A stretch of DNA of 60,809 nucleotides from Prochlorococcus sp. AG-347-E23 (GTDB taxonomy: Bacteria > Cyanobacteriota > Cyanobacteriia > PCC-6307 > Cyanobiaceae): assembly GCA_003281685.1 (NCBI GenBank), contig QCBH01000009.1, positions 1 through 60,809 on the forward strand. Direction: 5' to 3'. This document shows positions 47,838-55,095 of this stretch, piece by piece. The position numbers and the translations under genes were made by a program. The stretch's first letter is position 1; the number at the start of each line of letters is the position of its first letter. Below the pieces are notes generated by a model that worked only from the letters and a program-made list of their open reading frames with translations, was not told the DNA's origin and ran no database searches.

Positions 47838-48686
47838 TTATCTTTCATTTTCTAAAAAACTATAAACAGAATCAAGTTTCTCTGATGATGAAAAATCAGA
47901 TTCAATTACAGGAGTAATATTATTATTTTTATAAAAACTAACCAAATCACTTGTAAAATCAAAAAAATTATTTAAGGCAAATAAACACTTTTCTGATATG
48001 TATACTTCTTTCCAAGGACGAAATTTAAACCGCGCTATAAATTGTTTAGAAGGAATAAATAAACTTCCAAATAGATTTAATTTTTCATCTTTTGCTATTT
48101 TCTTGAGATAAGTCAACTCATTCTGAAGAACCTTAATATCTGTGCCATATTGAAACCAAATTGAATTTATTAATCCAGTCGAAATTTTTCTTTCGAACCT
48201 TTCTCTTTCCGAAGAAATATTATAATATTTTTTTAAGTATGGATTGTAAGCTATACCTAATTTAACTTTTAAATTTTTTTCTTTTTTTAAATAAGCTAAT
48301 ACATCAACTGAGTCAAAGTTTTTTTTCTTATTTGATCCCGACACAAGCAAAATTTCATAATTTCTATTTATTTGAGAATTTTTAACAAAATCCAAAAAAT
48401 ACTCATATGATTCGTCTTTATTTTTTGAATATTGATGATAAAGACTATAATGATAAGTTACATTAAATTCATTGAAGTTTTTAGATATATATTTAATAGT
48501 TGAATTAAATAATTCCTTCTTAATAAGTCCTTTACATGGAATATTGATATTTTTTATATTTTTTAATCTGCAGAAATTAAGTTTATTTTCTAACTGAGAA
48601 ATATTTTTAAAAGATAATTCAAATCTTATGTTGTTGTTCATTATTAAGTATTCAAATTTCATCCTGTAATATATTAACGAAAACAC
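47838..48686 (-). CDS. TIM-barrel protein resembling methylenetetrahydrofolate reductase
   Basis: 282 residues as drawn; a Met at residue 16 (base 48641) is a likely true start because the first 15 residues look unconserved. NINIPCKGLIKKEL, EILLVSGSNKKKNFD, LGIAYNPYLKKYY, RFERKISTGLINSIWFQYG and LFGSLFIPSKQFIARFKFRPW follow the order of an MTHFR-type barrel. Whether it binds FAD and folate is not shown by motifs I trust. Its partner downstream is a flavoprotein, so joint flavin or folate chemistry is a reasonable inference. Confidence 0.62.
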   Translation of the reverse strand: MFSLIYYRMKFEYLIMNNNIRFELSFKNISQLENKLNFCRLKNIKNINIPCKGLIKKELFNSTIKYISKNFNEFNVTYHYSLYHQYSKNKDESYEYFLDFVKNSQINRNYEILLVSGSNKKKNFDSVDVLAYLKKEKNLKVKLGIAYNPYLKKYYNISSERERFERKISTGLINSIWFQYGTDIKVLQNELTYLKKIAKDEKLNLFGSLFIPSKQFIARFKFRPWKEVYISEKCLFALNNFFDFTSDLVSFYKNNNITPVIESDFSSSEKLDSVYSFLENER

Positions 48687-48937
48687 GCATCAGCTACGAT
48701 TCTTATTTTTGAAGACGTCTTTTTATTCTTACCCTTTAGCAAATAACTCGGGGAAATCTCCAATGCAGCTTTAAAAGAAATTTTATCTTCTGTAGATTTT
48801 GCAATAATTTCATTAAAACATTTCCAATTTCTTGGTATAAATATACCTGGCCATGATAAATAAAGACCTGCAAAAATCCCTAAAAATATGAACAAAAAAA
48901 ACCTCATAAAAATAACTTTAATTTTACTAATTAACAT
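48674..48937 (-). CDS. Hypothetical protein with signal/anchor helix
   Basis: 87 residues (a Met at base 48907 is an alternative start that removes ten residues). Hydrophobic N-terminus (FMRFFLFIFLGIFAGLYLSW) then a polar part with NWKCFNEIIAKS and a terminal cysteine-bearing ADACFR. It could be exported and form a disulfide. It overlaps the next gene's N-terminal region by 13 bases. Not recognised. Confidence 0.58.
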   Translation of the reverse strand: MLISKIKVIFMRFFLFIFLGIFAGLYLSWPGIFIPRNWKCFNEIIAKSTEDKISFKAALEISPSYLLKGKNKKTSSKIRIVADACFR

Positions 48938-49075
48938 AAATCAAAACAAAGGATAAATTATATAGGGAAATAATTTATAAATTATTTACTTTCTTCTTAT
49001 CGTAGATATTTAATCCATGAAAGATTTTCATGAACTCGAGAGGTTAGAATATCAAAAAAAGTATTATTTTAGAAT

Positions 49076-49480
49076 ATGGCTAGCCAAGATTATCTAATTG
49101 CAATAGCTTTAATAGAGCAAAACTTAGTTAGAGCAATGCCTCTTGGAGGTAAAGAAATTAAAGATAATTTAGAGGAATCAGAAAATTTCAAGAAACTTGG
49201 GGAAGATGTAATTTTAAATCTTCTAATGAGAGTATTTCAAAGAAGTGATGAAGGTGCTTTAAAAAGAGCTTCTGAAGAAAAAGGTTTGCTCCTAGTTCAT
49301 ATGCATCCTAAAAGAATGCAGAAAGAGCTTCCATTCATTAAATCTGAATGGATAAGAGATGGAGACACACAACAGTTTCTAAAATACCTTGGCAATCTAT
49401 CAAAAGAAGTCTGGACTGCATCTTTCGTAAAATACAAAGGGATTGAATTTACTTCAATTTCAAAAAATGAAGAAATCTAA
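49076..49480 (+). CDS. Conserved hypothetical soluble protein
   Basis: 134 residues, helical, starting MASQDYLIAIALIEQNLVRA. The segments GLLLVHMHPKRMQKELPFIK and GDTQQFLKYLGNLSKEVW look conserved. No membrane helix, no recognisable catalytic motif. Single gene converging with peptidase E. Confidence 0.68.
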   Translation: MASQDYLIAIALIEQNLVRAMPLGGKEIKDNLEESENFKKLGEDVILNLLMRVFQRSDEGALKRASEEKGLLLVHMHPKRMQKELPFIKSEWIRDGDTQQFLKYLGNLSKEVWTASFVKYKGIEFTSISKNEEI

Positions 49481-49496
49481 AAAACATATATATTTT

Positions 49497-50177
49497 TTAT
49501 AGTATTTCTTTCTTTAAAATATTATTTTCCTTAAAGACTCTAAAACACTTTCTACCATTACCAAAATCTATAGAGGAATAATTAATGTTATTTTTAACGT
49601 GCAAAGCACAATTTCCCTCTATACAAATACAAGATTTAATAATTTCTCTATTTATAACATCATTAACATAAGGTTCCCTCTCTTTTTCTTCGTCGAAATG
49701 CGGGCAGGCAATTCCTTTAACGATTCCCAGGCAATTGATTATAGCTAATTCTTCAGCATAAGAATCAGTAATACCTTTTTCAAACCAACAAATAGCTCCA
49801 GCACTCACACCACTCATTACAATTCCTTTTTCATAAGCATTTCGCAAAATTTCATGTAAATTCCATTCTCTCCAGACAGCTAACATACTTTTTGTATTTC
49901 CTCCGCCAACATAAATGATATCTTGAGTTAAAACTTTTTCTTCTAAGTTTTCTGTTCTAGAGAAAAAATCAATATGACTTGTTATACAATCAAGTTTGGA
50001 AAATGCTCTATAAAAATTTAGTTTGTACAAACTACTATCGCCAGATGCTGTTGGAATAAAGCAAATTTTTGGTCTTTTTTTATTAATTAATGAAATTATA
50101 TATTTTTCAATTTCAAGAGAGCCTAAAGAACGTCCAAACCCTCCTCCACCAATTGCGACTATATTTTTACTATGCAT
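49497..50177 (-). CDS. Peptidase E-type serine hydrolase (family S51)
   Basis: 226 residues. The nucleophile elbow GVSAGAICW has the catalytic Ser125, and IYVGGGNTKSMLAVW is the preceding active-site strand typical of S51 peptidases (alpha-aspartyl dipeptidase, cyanophycinase-related). The His is expected in the GIACPHFDEE segment. It cleaves Asp-containing dipeptides in characterised members; the substrate here is inferred. It is divergent from the acetyltransferase gene. Confidence 0.87.
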   Translation of the reverse strand: MHSKNIVAIGGGGFGRSLGSLEIEKYIISLINKKRPKICFIPTASGDSSLYKLNFYRAFSKLDCITSHIDFFSRTENLEEKVLTQDIIYVGGGNTKSMLAVWREWNLHEILRNAYEKGIVMSGVSAGAICWFEKGITDSYAEELAIINCLGIVKGIACPHFDEEKEREPYVNDVINREIIKSCICIEGNCALHVKNNINYSSIDFGNGRKCFRVFKENNILKKEIL

Positions 50178-50197
50178 ACTAAATAGAAGATTTGTTT

Positions 50198-50668
50198 ATG
50201 AATTTAAGACAAATCACCATTAAAGATCAACTGGAATTAAAGAAGGTTTATTTTGATTCGATTCAATCTTTAGATGAAAAAATTTATAGTCAAGCGCAAA
50301 AAAGGGCCTGGTCAAGCCAAGCTTGGAATAATCCATATTTTGATAAGTCAATAACTAAAGGTAGAGGATGGCTTCTAAGTAAAAATGGAATAATTATTGC
50401 TTTTGCCATAAGATATCCCTACGATAGAATTGCGTTATTTTACTGTAAAGGCAATTTCCAAAGAAAAGGTTGCGGCTCTAAGTTACTTCATAAATTAGAA
50501 GATGATGCTAAAAAAGAAGGTTTAGATTCTCTTTCAACTGAAGCAAGTTTAATAAGTTATGAATTATTTCTTAAAAATGAATGGAAAATTATACGTAAAG
50601 AAAAAATAATTATAAATAACATTTTTTTTGAAAGATATAAAATGACTAAAACTATAAAAGTTAATTAA
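50198..50668 (+). CDS. GNAT-family N-acetyltransferase
   Basis: 156 residues from ATG 50198. The acetyl-CoA loop is FQRKGCGSKLLHKLEDDA, a good match to motif A (Q/RxxGxG/A). The N-terminal RQITIKDQLELKKVYFDSI region is the substrate side. Target amine unknown. It begins 21 bases from the peptidase E start on the opposite strand, so both share a promoter region. Confidence 0.83.
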   Translation: MNLRQITIKDQLELKKVYFDSIQSLDEKIYSQAQKRAWSSQAWNNPYFDKSITKGRGWLLSKNGIIIAFAIRYPYDRIALFYCKGNFQRKGCGSKLLHKLEDDAKKEGLDSLSTEASLISYELFLKNEWKIIRKEKIIINNIFFERYKMTKTIKVN

Positions 50669-50670
50669 TA

Positions 50671-50994
50671 GTGTCTAGCAAAAGCAAGAGATTAATTTTA
50701 ATTCAAAGAGTTCTAATTTGGACTTTATACTTTTTTACAGGATTTATACTTTATTCAGAAAAAGGTATTTTACCTTCGAAATTAATTACTTTTTCAAGAA
50801 TTATTTATCCATTATCTGTTTTCTGGTTGCAAATAAGAATTAAAAAAAGAACCAATTTTCTGCCTATTGATTCAAAAATGACAACTTCGCAATTATGGTT
50901 CAATTTATTGCCAGTTATTGCATCTCTATTAACTGTAATTTTTTCTTTAACTAATGTTTTTTTATATATTCTAGGAAAATTAATTGATTCTTAA
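50671..50994 (+). CDS. Hypothetical membrane protein
   Basis: 107 residues, GTG start. Three hydrophobic stretches (about 9-25, 38-54 and 78-101) separated by basic loops. Not recognised. It begins 3 bases after the acetyltransferase stop, so the two are one transcript; no functional link is evident. Confidence 0.65.
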   Translation: MSSKSKRLILIQRVLIWTLYFFTGFILYSEKGILPSKLITFSRIIYPLSVFWLQIRIKKRTNFLPIDSKMTTSQLWFNLLPVIASLLTVIFSLTNVFLYILGKLIDS

Positions 50995-51114
50995 TTTTAA
51001 TAAATTAATTATTTACTAATTACATTAGAAATTTCTCTCATAAAAAAACATAATGTAAAGAAATTTGCCTTTTAAATAAATTTGTTTAAATTTTAAATAG
51101 TGATCAATACAATC

Positions 51115-51264
51115 ATGAAAAATATTTCATTAAAGGGAAATTTTAATTTTGACAAAAAAAAAGATATAAATGATTATGAATTATGGTCTTTAAAAATCAC
51201 AGATAGTTTATATAAAAAAGATATTGGTAAATTTCTTGAGACCCTCTCCTCTCACTTTATTTAG
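51115..51264 (+). CDS. Hypothetical 49-residue protein
   Basis: ATG 51115, encoding KNISLKGNFNFDKKKDIND, YELWSLKITDSLYKKD and IGKFLETLSSHFI. Basic and soluble in character with no helix long enough for a membrane. Conserved-looking composition but no family I can name. No neighbour within 90 bases. Confidence 0.55.
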   Translation: MKNISLKGNFNFDKKKDINDYELWSLKITDSLYKKDIGKFLETLSSHFI

Positions 51265-51355
51265 GAAAATATTTTTTTCTAATCTTCAAATTCAAACAGT
51301 ACTATTAATAAATAACAATTTGAGCGATAATAAGTAAAATCTAAAGAATACTCCA

Positions 51356-51673
51356 ATGCAATTATTTCTTGCTGACTGCCAATTCCCAGATATTGAGAAT
51401 CAAGTAAAAGCTTATCAATTATTTGTGGAGGCCTGGGATAACGGTGAAATGGCGAAATCAGATAAAACTGACAAGTTTGAGATGTTATTTAGAGTGCATG
51501 CTCCAGGTGAAGGTAGGGTAGTTTGTTTATGTAAAGCAGAAAGTGATAAAGAAATTTTTGCGCATTTTGCTCCATGGAGAGCTAAATTTGGCATTCATAT
51601 GGAATTTACACCTGTAATAAGTTGTCAAAATGTTGTTGATTACCATAAAGATTTATTTAAAACTTTAGGGTAA
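51356..51673 (+). CDS. Conserved hypothetical protein (DUF3303-like)
   Basis: 105 residues, MQLFLADCQFPDIENQ, then FRVHAPGEGRVVCLCKAESDKEIFAHFAPWRAKFGIHMEFTPVI. The alpha/beta pattern of a small ferredoxin-like fold and the AHFAPWRAKFG block suggest DUF3303, a small dimeric family. Function unknown. No membrane helix. Confidence 0.66.
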   Translation: MQLFLADCQFPDIENQVKAYQLFVEAWDNGEMAKSDKTDKFEMLFRVHAPGEGRVVCLCKAESDKEIFAHFAPWRAKFGIHMEFTPVISCQNVVDYHKDLFKTLG

Positions 51674-51696
51674 TTAGCTTAGATCTCAAATTCATC

Positions 51697-51873
51697 GTGA
51701 TTAAACCTTTTCCAAAGCTTCTCTCTAAAAAAAATGGCAAATTAGGATCTTCTAAAAATAGCTTCAAAGAAGAAGAGAACGTTAAATCTAAACCATTAAT
51801 AATATTTGGTTTTGTCATCTCTTTAACTTCCATATTTTTACTTTTATTCACCATTAATAATAAGTTTGGATGA
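51697..51873 (+). CDS. 58-residue single-helix membrane protein
   Basis: GTG 51697 then IKPFPKLLSKKNGKLGSSKN, an acidic/basic stretch, and a helix PLIIFGFVISLTSIFLLLFT at about 35-54. A basic N-terminus with a C-terminal anchor points to a tail-anchored protein facing the cytoplasm. A longer minus-strand frame covers the same bases (51657-51854), but its composition is poor, so I prefer this one. Not recognised. Confidence 0.5.
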   Translation: MIKPFPKLLSKKNGKLGSSKNSFKEEENVKSKPLIIFGFVISLTSIFLLLFTINNKFG

Positions 51874-51940
51874 TATATGAGTAAATAGAACTATTACTTG
51901 GGAACAAAAATGTCCTATTATAAAAAAAATAACTAACTAT

Positions 51941-52057
51941 ATGGCATTTAACGAAGGGGGGATGGCATCAGGCCTACTCATCATTGCAGTATCAATAGTT
52001 TTTGCTGCCGGTTTTGGATTTTTAGTCTTACATTTTGTCCCTGGAACTCCTTTTTAG
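51941..52057 (+). CDS. 38-residue hydrophobic mini-protein
   Basis: ATG at 51941: AFNEGGMASGLLIIAVSIV then FAAGFGFLVLHFVPGTPF and TAG. A single helix with Gly/Ala spacing (GLLIIAVSIVFAAGFGF) as in photosystem low-mass subunits, and a clear polar NEGG start. No named subunit matches. Probably a thylakoid mini-protein. Confidence 0.65.
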   Translation: MAFNEGGMASGLLIIAVSIVFAAGFGFLVLHFVPGTPF

Positions 52058-52089
52058 GATCTCCAAGCGACTTTAATTCTCAAAATATC

Positions 52090-52359
52090 TTAAACATTAA
52101 CAGTTTCTAAATCCTGTATTTGATTATCTTCGAGATTAGATTTCTTCTTTAAACGATAAGCATAAACTAAAGATCCTAAAGCTATAGTACTAGAGGCAAG
52201 AATTCCTGATATGAGTATCAAGGCAAAAAGACCTCCTATTAGCCCCCCTTTTAATCTAAGTAAATTTGATTTAATTAAAAGTATTGATAGAAAAACAATA
52301 GTGGCTTTTAAAGAAGAGATTTTCAAAAAAGTAAATGGATAAAAAGGATTCAATAACAT
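52090..52359 (-). CDS. Hypothetical membrane protein
   Basis: 89 residues. Two hydrophobic segments (about 18-30 and 37-67, the second with GGLIGGLFALILISGILASS) and a charged tail (KKKSNLEDNQIQDLE). A start downstream of the first segment cannot be excluded. Not recognised. It lies downstream of the 45-residue Gly-rich protein on the same strand, beyond a terminator. Confidence 0.6.
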   Translation of the reverse strand: MLLNPFYPFTFLKISSLKATIVFLSILLIKSNLLRLKGGLIGGLFALILISGILASSTIALGSLVYAYRLKKKSNLEDNQIQDLETVNV

Positions 52360-52413
52360 TTCTTTGGCAGGATATAATATTTAATTATTCTAAAAATAAT
52401 TTTTAAAAACCGC

Positions 52414-52446
52414 AAAAAAAAAGACTCAAATGAGCCTTTTAAAAAA
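52414..52446. terminator. Bidirectional terminator
   Basis: AGACTCA-AA-TGAGCCT forms a seven-pair stem (one G-T) with a T-run on both strands (A9 at 52414-52422, T4-A6 at 52437-52446). On the minus strand it ends the transcript of the 45-residue protein gene. Confidence 0.75.
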
Positions 52447-52465
52447 CTATATTAAATTTGATGAT

Positions 52466-52603
52466 TTATGCATCAGGGTCAAAATTCTTTAGGTTTGGAC
52501 CAGCAACAAGACCAACAAGTCCAAAAAGGACTAAAGATCCAATTCCAAATCCTGCTGCCCAAGGATTGAAACCCCCTAAAGCAAAAGAAGCTAATAAATT
52601 CAT
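52466..52603 (-). CDS. 45-residue Gly-rich membrane mini-protein
   Basis: ATG at 52603: NLLASFALGGFNPWAAGFG then IGSLVLFGLVGLVAGPNLKN and FDPDA stop. One helix with small-residue spacing (GxxxG-like) suggests helix packing against a larger complex. Followed by a strong terminator. No named subunit matches. Confidence 0.65.
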   Translation of the reverse strand: MNLLASFALGGFNPWAAGFGIGSLVLFGLVGLVAGPNLKNFDPDA

Positions 52604-52806
52604 GATTTAAAACATTATATCTTCGAGATAGCATACAGATTTTTATGAAAAATATAACAATATTGAGACATTTCTTCGTAATTATGAGAATCTCTTAGTT
52701 ATCCCTTTATTTGATTTCCACAGAATTTTTATTTTTTGTTCTATTATCTTAACATTACTATTTTGTTGGCATACCTTACTTAATACTATTAAAACTGTTT
52801 TTTCTA

Positions 52807-53193
52807 ATGACTTCCAACTATACCTTTATTTATGATGGAGAATGCCCATTCTGCAATCATTTTGCTGAGCTCTTAGAAATCAAAAGCAAGATAACTAATA
52901 TTAGAATTATTGATGGTCGTAAAAATTTAACTCTAATTAAATCTCTCTTCGATAAAGGTTATGACCTAGATAAAGGAGCTATTCTCCTGAAAAACGAAAA
53001 TATCTTCCATGGGGCAGATGCAATTAATACTATTTGCAAACAGATAAATAATCCCTCGAGTAGTTTACTTTTGTTACTTTCTAAAGTGTTTAAATCAAAC
53101 AAACGAACAAATGTGATATTTCCTTTTCTAATAAGAGCTAGAAGATTCGCATTGATATCAAAAGGCATATCAATATCTCTAGTTAAAAAATAA
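52807..53193 (+). CDS. DCC (DUF393) thiol-disulfide oxidoreductase-like protein
   Basis: 128 residues. The redox motif YDGECPFC (Cys13, Cys16) and the DGRKN segment are the DCC family signature. Members resemble thioredoxin-fold oxidoreductases; the partner is unknown. A predicted membrane-associated region is weak here. ATG 52807 gives the standard short N-terminus. Confidence 0.85.
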   Translation: MTSNYTFIYDGECPFCNHFAELLEIKSKITNIRIIDGRKNLTLIKSLFDKGYDLDKGAILLKNENIFHGADAINTICKQINNPSSSLLLLLSKVFKSNKRTNVIFPFLIRARRFALISKGISISLVKK

Positions 53194-53294
53194 AAACTTT
53201 CTAAATATTAAATAACATATTTATAAGCTTCTGTATCAATAAATGATAATTGATTATTTCTTAGCTAGAACTAGGTGGTAGCAACAAGTATTAA

Positions 53295-53480
53295 ATGATA
53301 GAAAACTTCAATCCCTTTATTTCATTGGGTGGTGATAACCAAAAAGTTAATCATATGGCTGAAGCAGCACTTGAAATGAATTTAACTTGCAATGATTTAA
53401 AGAAGGATTTAAATTTAACCGATGGAGATGTAGTGGATATGCTACAACTAGTCATGGATAGGTTTAAAAATAGTAATTAA
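53295..53480 (+). CDS. Hypothetical 61-residue protein
   Basis: MIENFNPFISLGGDNQKVNH then MAEAALEMNLTCNDLKKDLN and LTDGDVVDMLQLVMDRF. Acidic, helical and soluble. Not recognised. It precedes another small gene after 45 bases. Confidence 0.6.
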   Translation: MIENFNPFISLGGDNQKVNHMAEAALEMNLTCNDLKKDLNLTDGDVVDMLQLVMDRFKNSN

Positions 53481-53525
53481 GTTTATATCGTTATTAATTA
53501 ATCACTATATCTATATTATTTTTTA

Positions 53526-53828
53526 ATGAAAACAGTAAAAATCGAGTTTTCGAAATATGAATCAGTTAACTTTTTATGGCCTGAATTAATAGAAGACTAC
53601 GGATTCGACAAGGCCAGAAAAATAATTTCTCAAGCTATTGATTTACAAAAAATGAATGGGACTAAAAATATCACCATGCCAATCATATTTTCAGGAACAG
53701 GAGGATTAGCTCTAGTACCAATCAAAATTCTAGAAAAAGAAAACTTTAAAATTAGTTATAAAGACAAACAAGTTTTAATATTTAATCTAAAAAGAAAGTC
53801 ATTTCAAATCTTAAATGAAGCAAACTAA
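53526..53828 (+). CDS. Hypothetical 100-residue protein
   Basis: Mixed alpha/beta, starting MKTVKIEFSKYESVNFLWPEL with a Gly-rich IFSGTGGLALVPIKIL strand region and a basic C-terminus. No membrane helix and no motif I recognise. It lies between the 61-residue protein and the metallo-beta-lactamase-fold gene. Confidence 0.6.
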   Translation: MKTVKIEFSKYESVNFLWPELIEDYGFDKARKIISQAIDLQKMNGTKNITMPIIFSGTGGLALVPIKILEKENFKISYKDKQVLIFNLKRKSFQILNEAN

Positions 53829-53893
53829 TTTAAATTAGTAACTTCTCGATAAAGCCAAAATTACCCTATAGTCTAATAAACAATTAATCGATA

Positions 53894-54610
53894 ATGACCT
53901 TCGAAGCGACCTACCTTGGTTCAAATGGTTGGCTTATAAAATTTATAACAACCAATTTAATTATTGATCCTTGGCTCAAAGGAGATTTAATATTTCCTCC
54001 AGGTGAGTGGTTTTTTAAAGGATCATTAGAAGAAGAAATTTCAATAGATAAAAAAATAGATATTATTTTATTAACCCAAGGATTACCTGACCACTGTCAT
54101 GTTCCAACATTAGAAATGTTCAGAAAGGATATTCCTATAATTTGCCCTAAAAGTGCTGTTGAAACATTAGAAAAAATTGGTTTTAGTTCAATTAAAATAC
54201 TTAAGCCAACTGAAAAGACTACTCAATTTAATTTAAGTTTTGAAGCTACTGCTGGGGCTCCAGTACCACAAATAGAAAACGGATATATTATTAAAGACGA
54301 TCAAGATAATGGGTTTTATATAGAACCCCATGGATATCTTGATGAAAATTTAAGCAAACAAAATCTTGATGCAGTTATTACTCCTACGAAAAATTTAGAA
54401 TTACCTATAGTAGGTTCTTTTGTAAAAGGGGCTGATGTCATACCTAAATTGATTAACAAATTCAATCCAAAATATATACTTTCAAGTACCGTAGGCGGTG
54501 ATGCAAAATATTCAGGTTTTTTAAATAAATTTATTTCAGTTCAGGATTATGAAGAGGAATTAAATTGTAATCTTGTAGATCTAAAGAGTATGCAATCTAT
54601 TATGATTTAA
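53894..54610 (+). CDS. Metallo-beta-lactamase-fold protein with altered zinc motif
   Basis: 238 residues. The N-terminal YLGSNGWLIKF strand and IIDPWL are the start of a lactamase-like fold of the L-ascorbate lactonase/UPF0173 type. The metal motif, normally THxHxDH, reads TQGLPDHCH (61-69): Asp66 and His67 remain, but the first two His are Gln62 and Leu64. A later conserved His is in EPHGYLDE. The altered site suggests a lost or changed metal site. Function unknown. Confidence 0.82.
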   Translation: MTFEATYLGSNGWLIKFITTNLIIDPWLKGDLIFPPGEWFFKGSLEEEISIDKKIDIILLTQGLPDHCHVPTLEMFRKDIPIICPKSAVETLEKIGFSSIKILKPTEKTTQFNLSFEATAGAPVPQIENGYIIKDDQDNGFYIEPHGYLDENLSKQNLDAVITPTKNLELPIVGSFVKGADVIPKLINKFNPKYILSSTVGGDAKYSGFLNKFISVQDYEEELNCNLVDLKSMQSIMI

Positions 54611-54680
54611 ATTGATCCAAAAAGATCTTTTATTTAGTCATTTAGCTCGGGACTAATTCTATTATAAAAGGAGTTCGAAA

Positions 54681-55046
54681 ATTCATTCATTTTTTTTTAC
54701 CTCAATACTTTTATTAGCTTTAAATAGTAGCTATTTATGTGAAAATTCAAAGCTTAATCTTGTTATGAGAAATAATATTAATGGTGACTTTTCCATAGTA
54801 GAAAAAATATCTGAGTTAAGGCCAGGAGCATTTATAAATATAAATTGGAATAAAAAAAAGCTTATGCTTCCATACTCTCTAAGAAAAGATTATATTTCCT
54901 TTACAGATAAAAAATGGGACTGGAGGTACCAATTTAATGAGGATGGATCGCTTGATATTGATAATCCTTTTTTATATGAGCTACTTCCTTCTGGAGAAAT
55001 TAAAACACATTTTTGTGAAACAGAAAATGATAGGTCAAACTTATAA
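54681..55046 (+). CDS. Secreted or lipoprotein-like protein starting with ATT
   Basis: 121 residues if started at ATT 54681. A GGAG Shine-Dalgarno (54670-54673, within AAAAGGAG) lies seven bases upstream. From there the frame encodes HSFFFTSILLLALNSSYLC, a signal peptide. The first normal start is ATG 54765, which would remove that signal and leave 93 residues. The mature part (SIVEKISELRPGAFININWN and RKDYISFTDKKWDWRYQF) is soluble. No family recognised. The Cys after the hydrophobic core could be lipidated. Confidence 0.6.
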   Translation: MHSFFFTSILLLALNSSYLCENSKLNLVMRNNINGDFSIVEKISELRPGAFININWNKKKLMLPYSLRKDYISFTDKKWDWRYQFNEDGSLDIDNPFLYELLPSGEIKTHFCETENDRSNL

Positions 55047-55095
55047 TTTGAAATAAGTTTTCTAGATTAATTAACTTCTGAACTTCTTTGTAAAG

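Noticed and set aside
51657..51854. 65-codon minus-strand frame near the end of the DUF3303-like gene
   Set aside because: The opposite strand has a 58-codon frame with a proper basic start and membrane helix, which is a better gene model.
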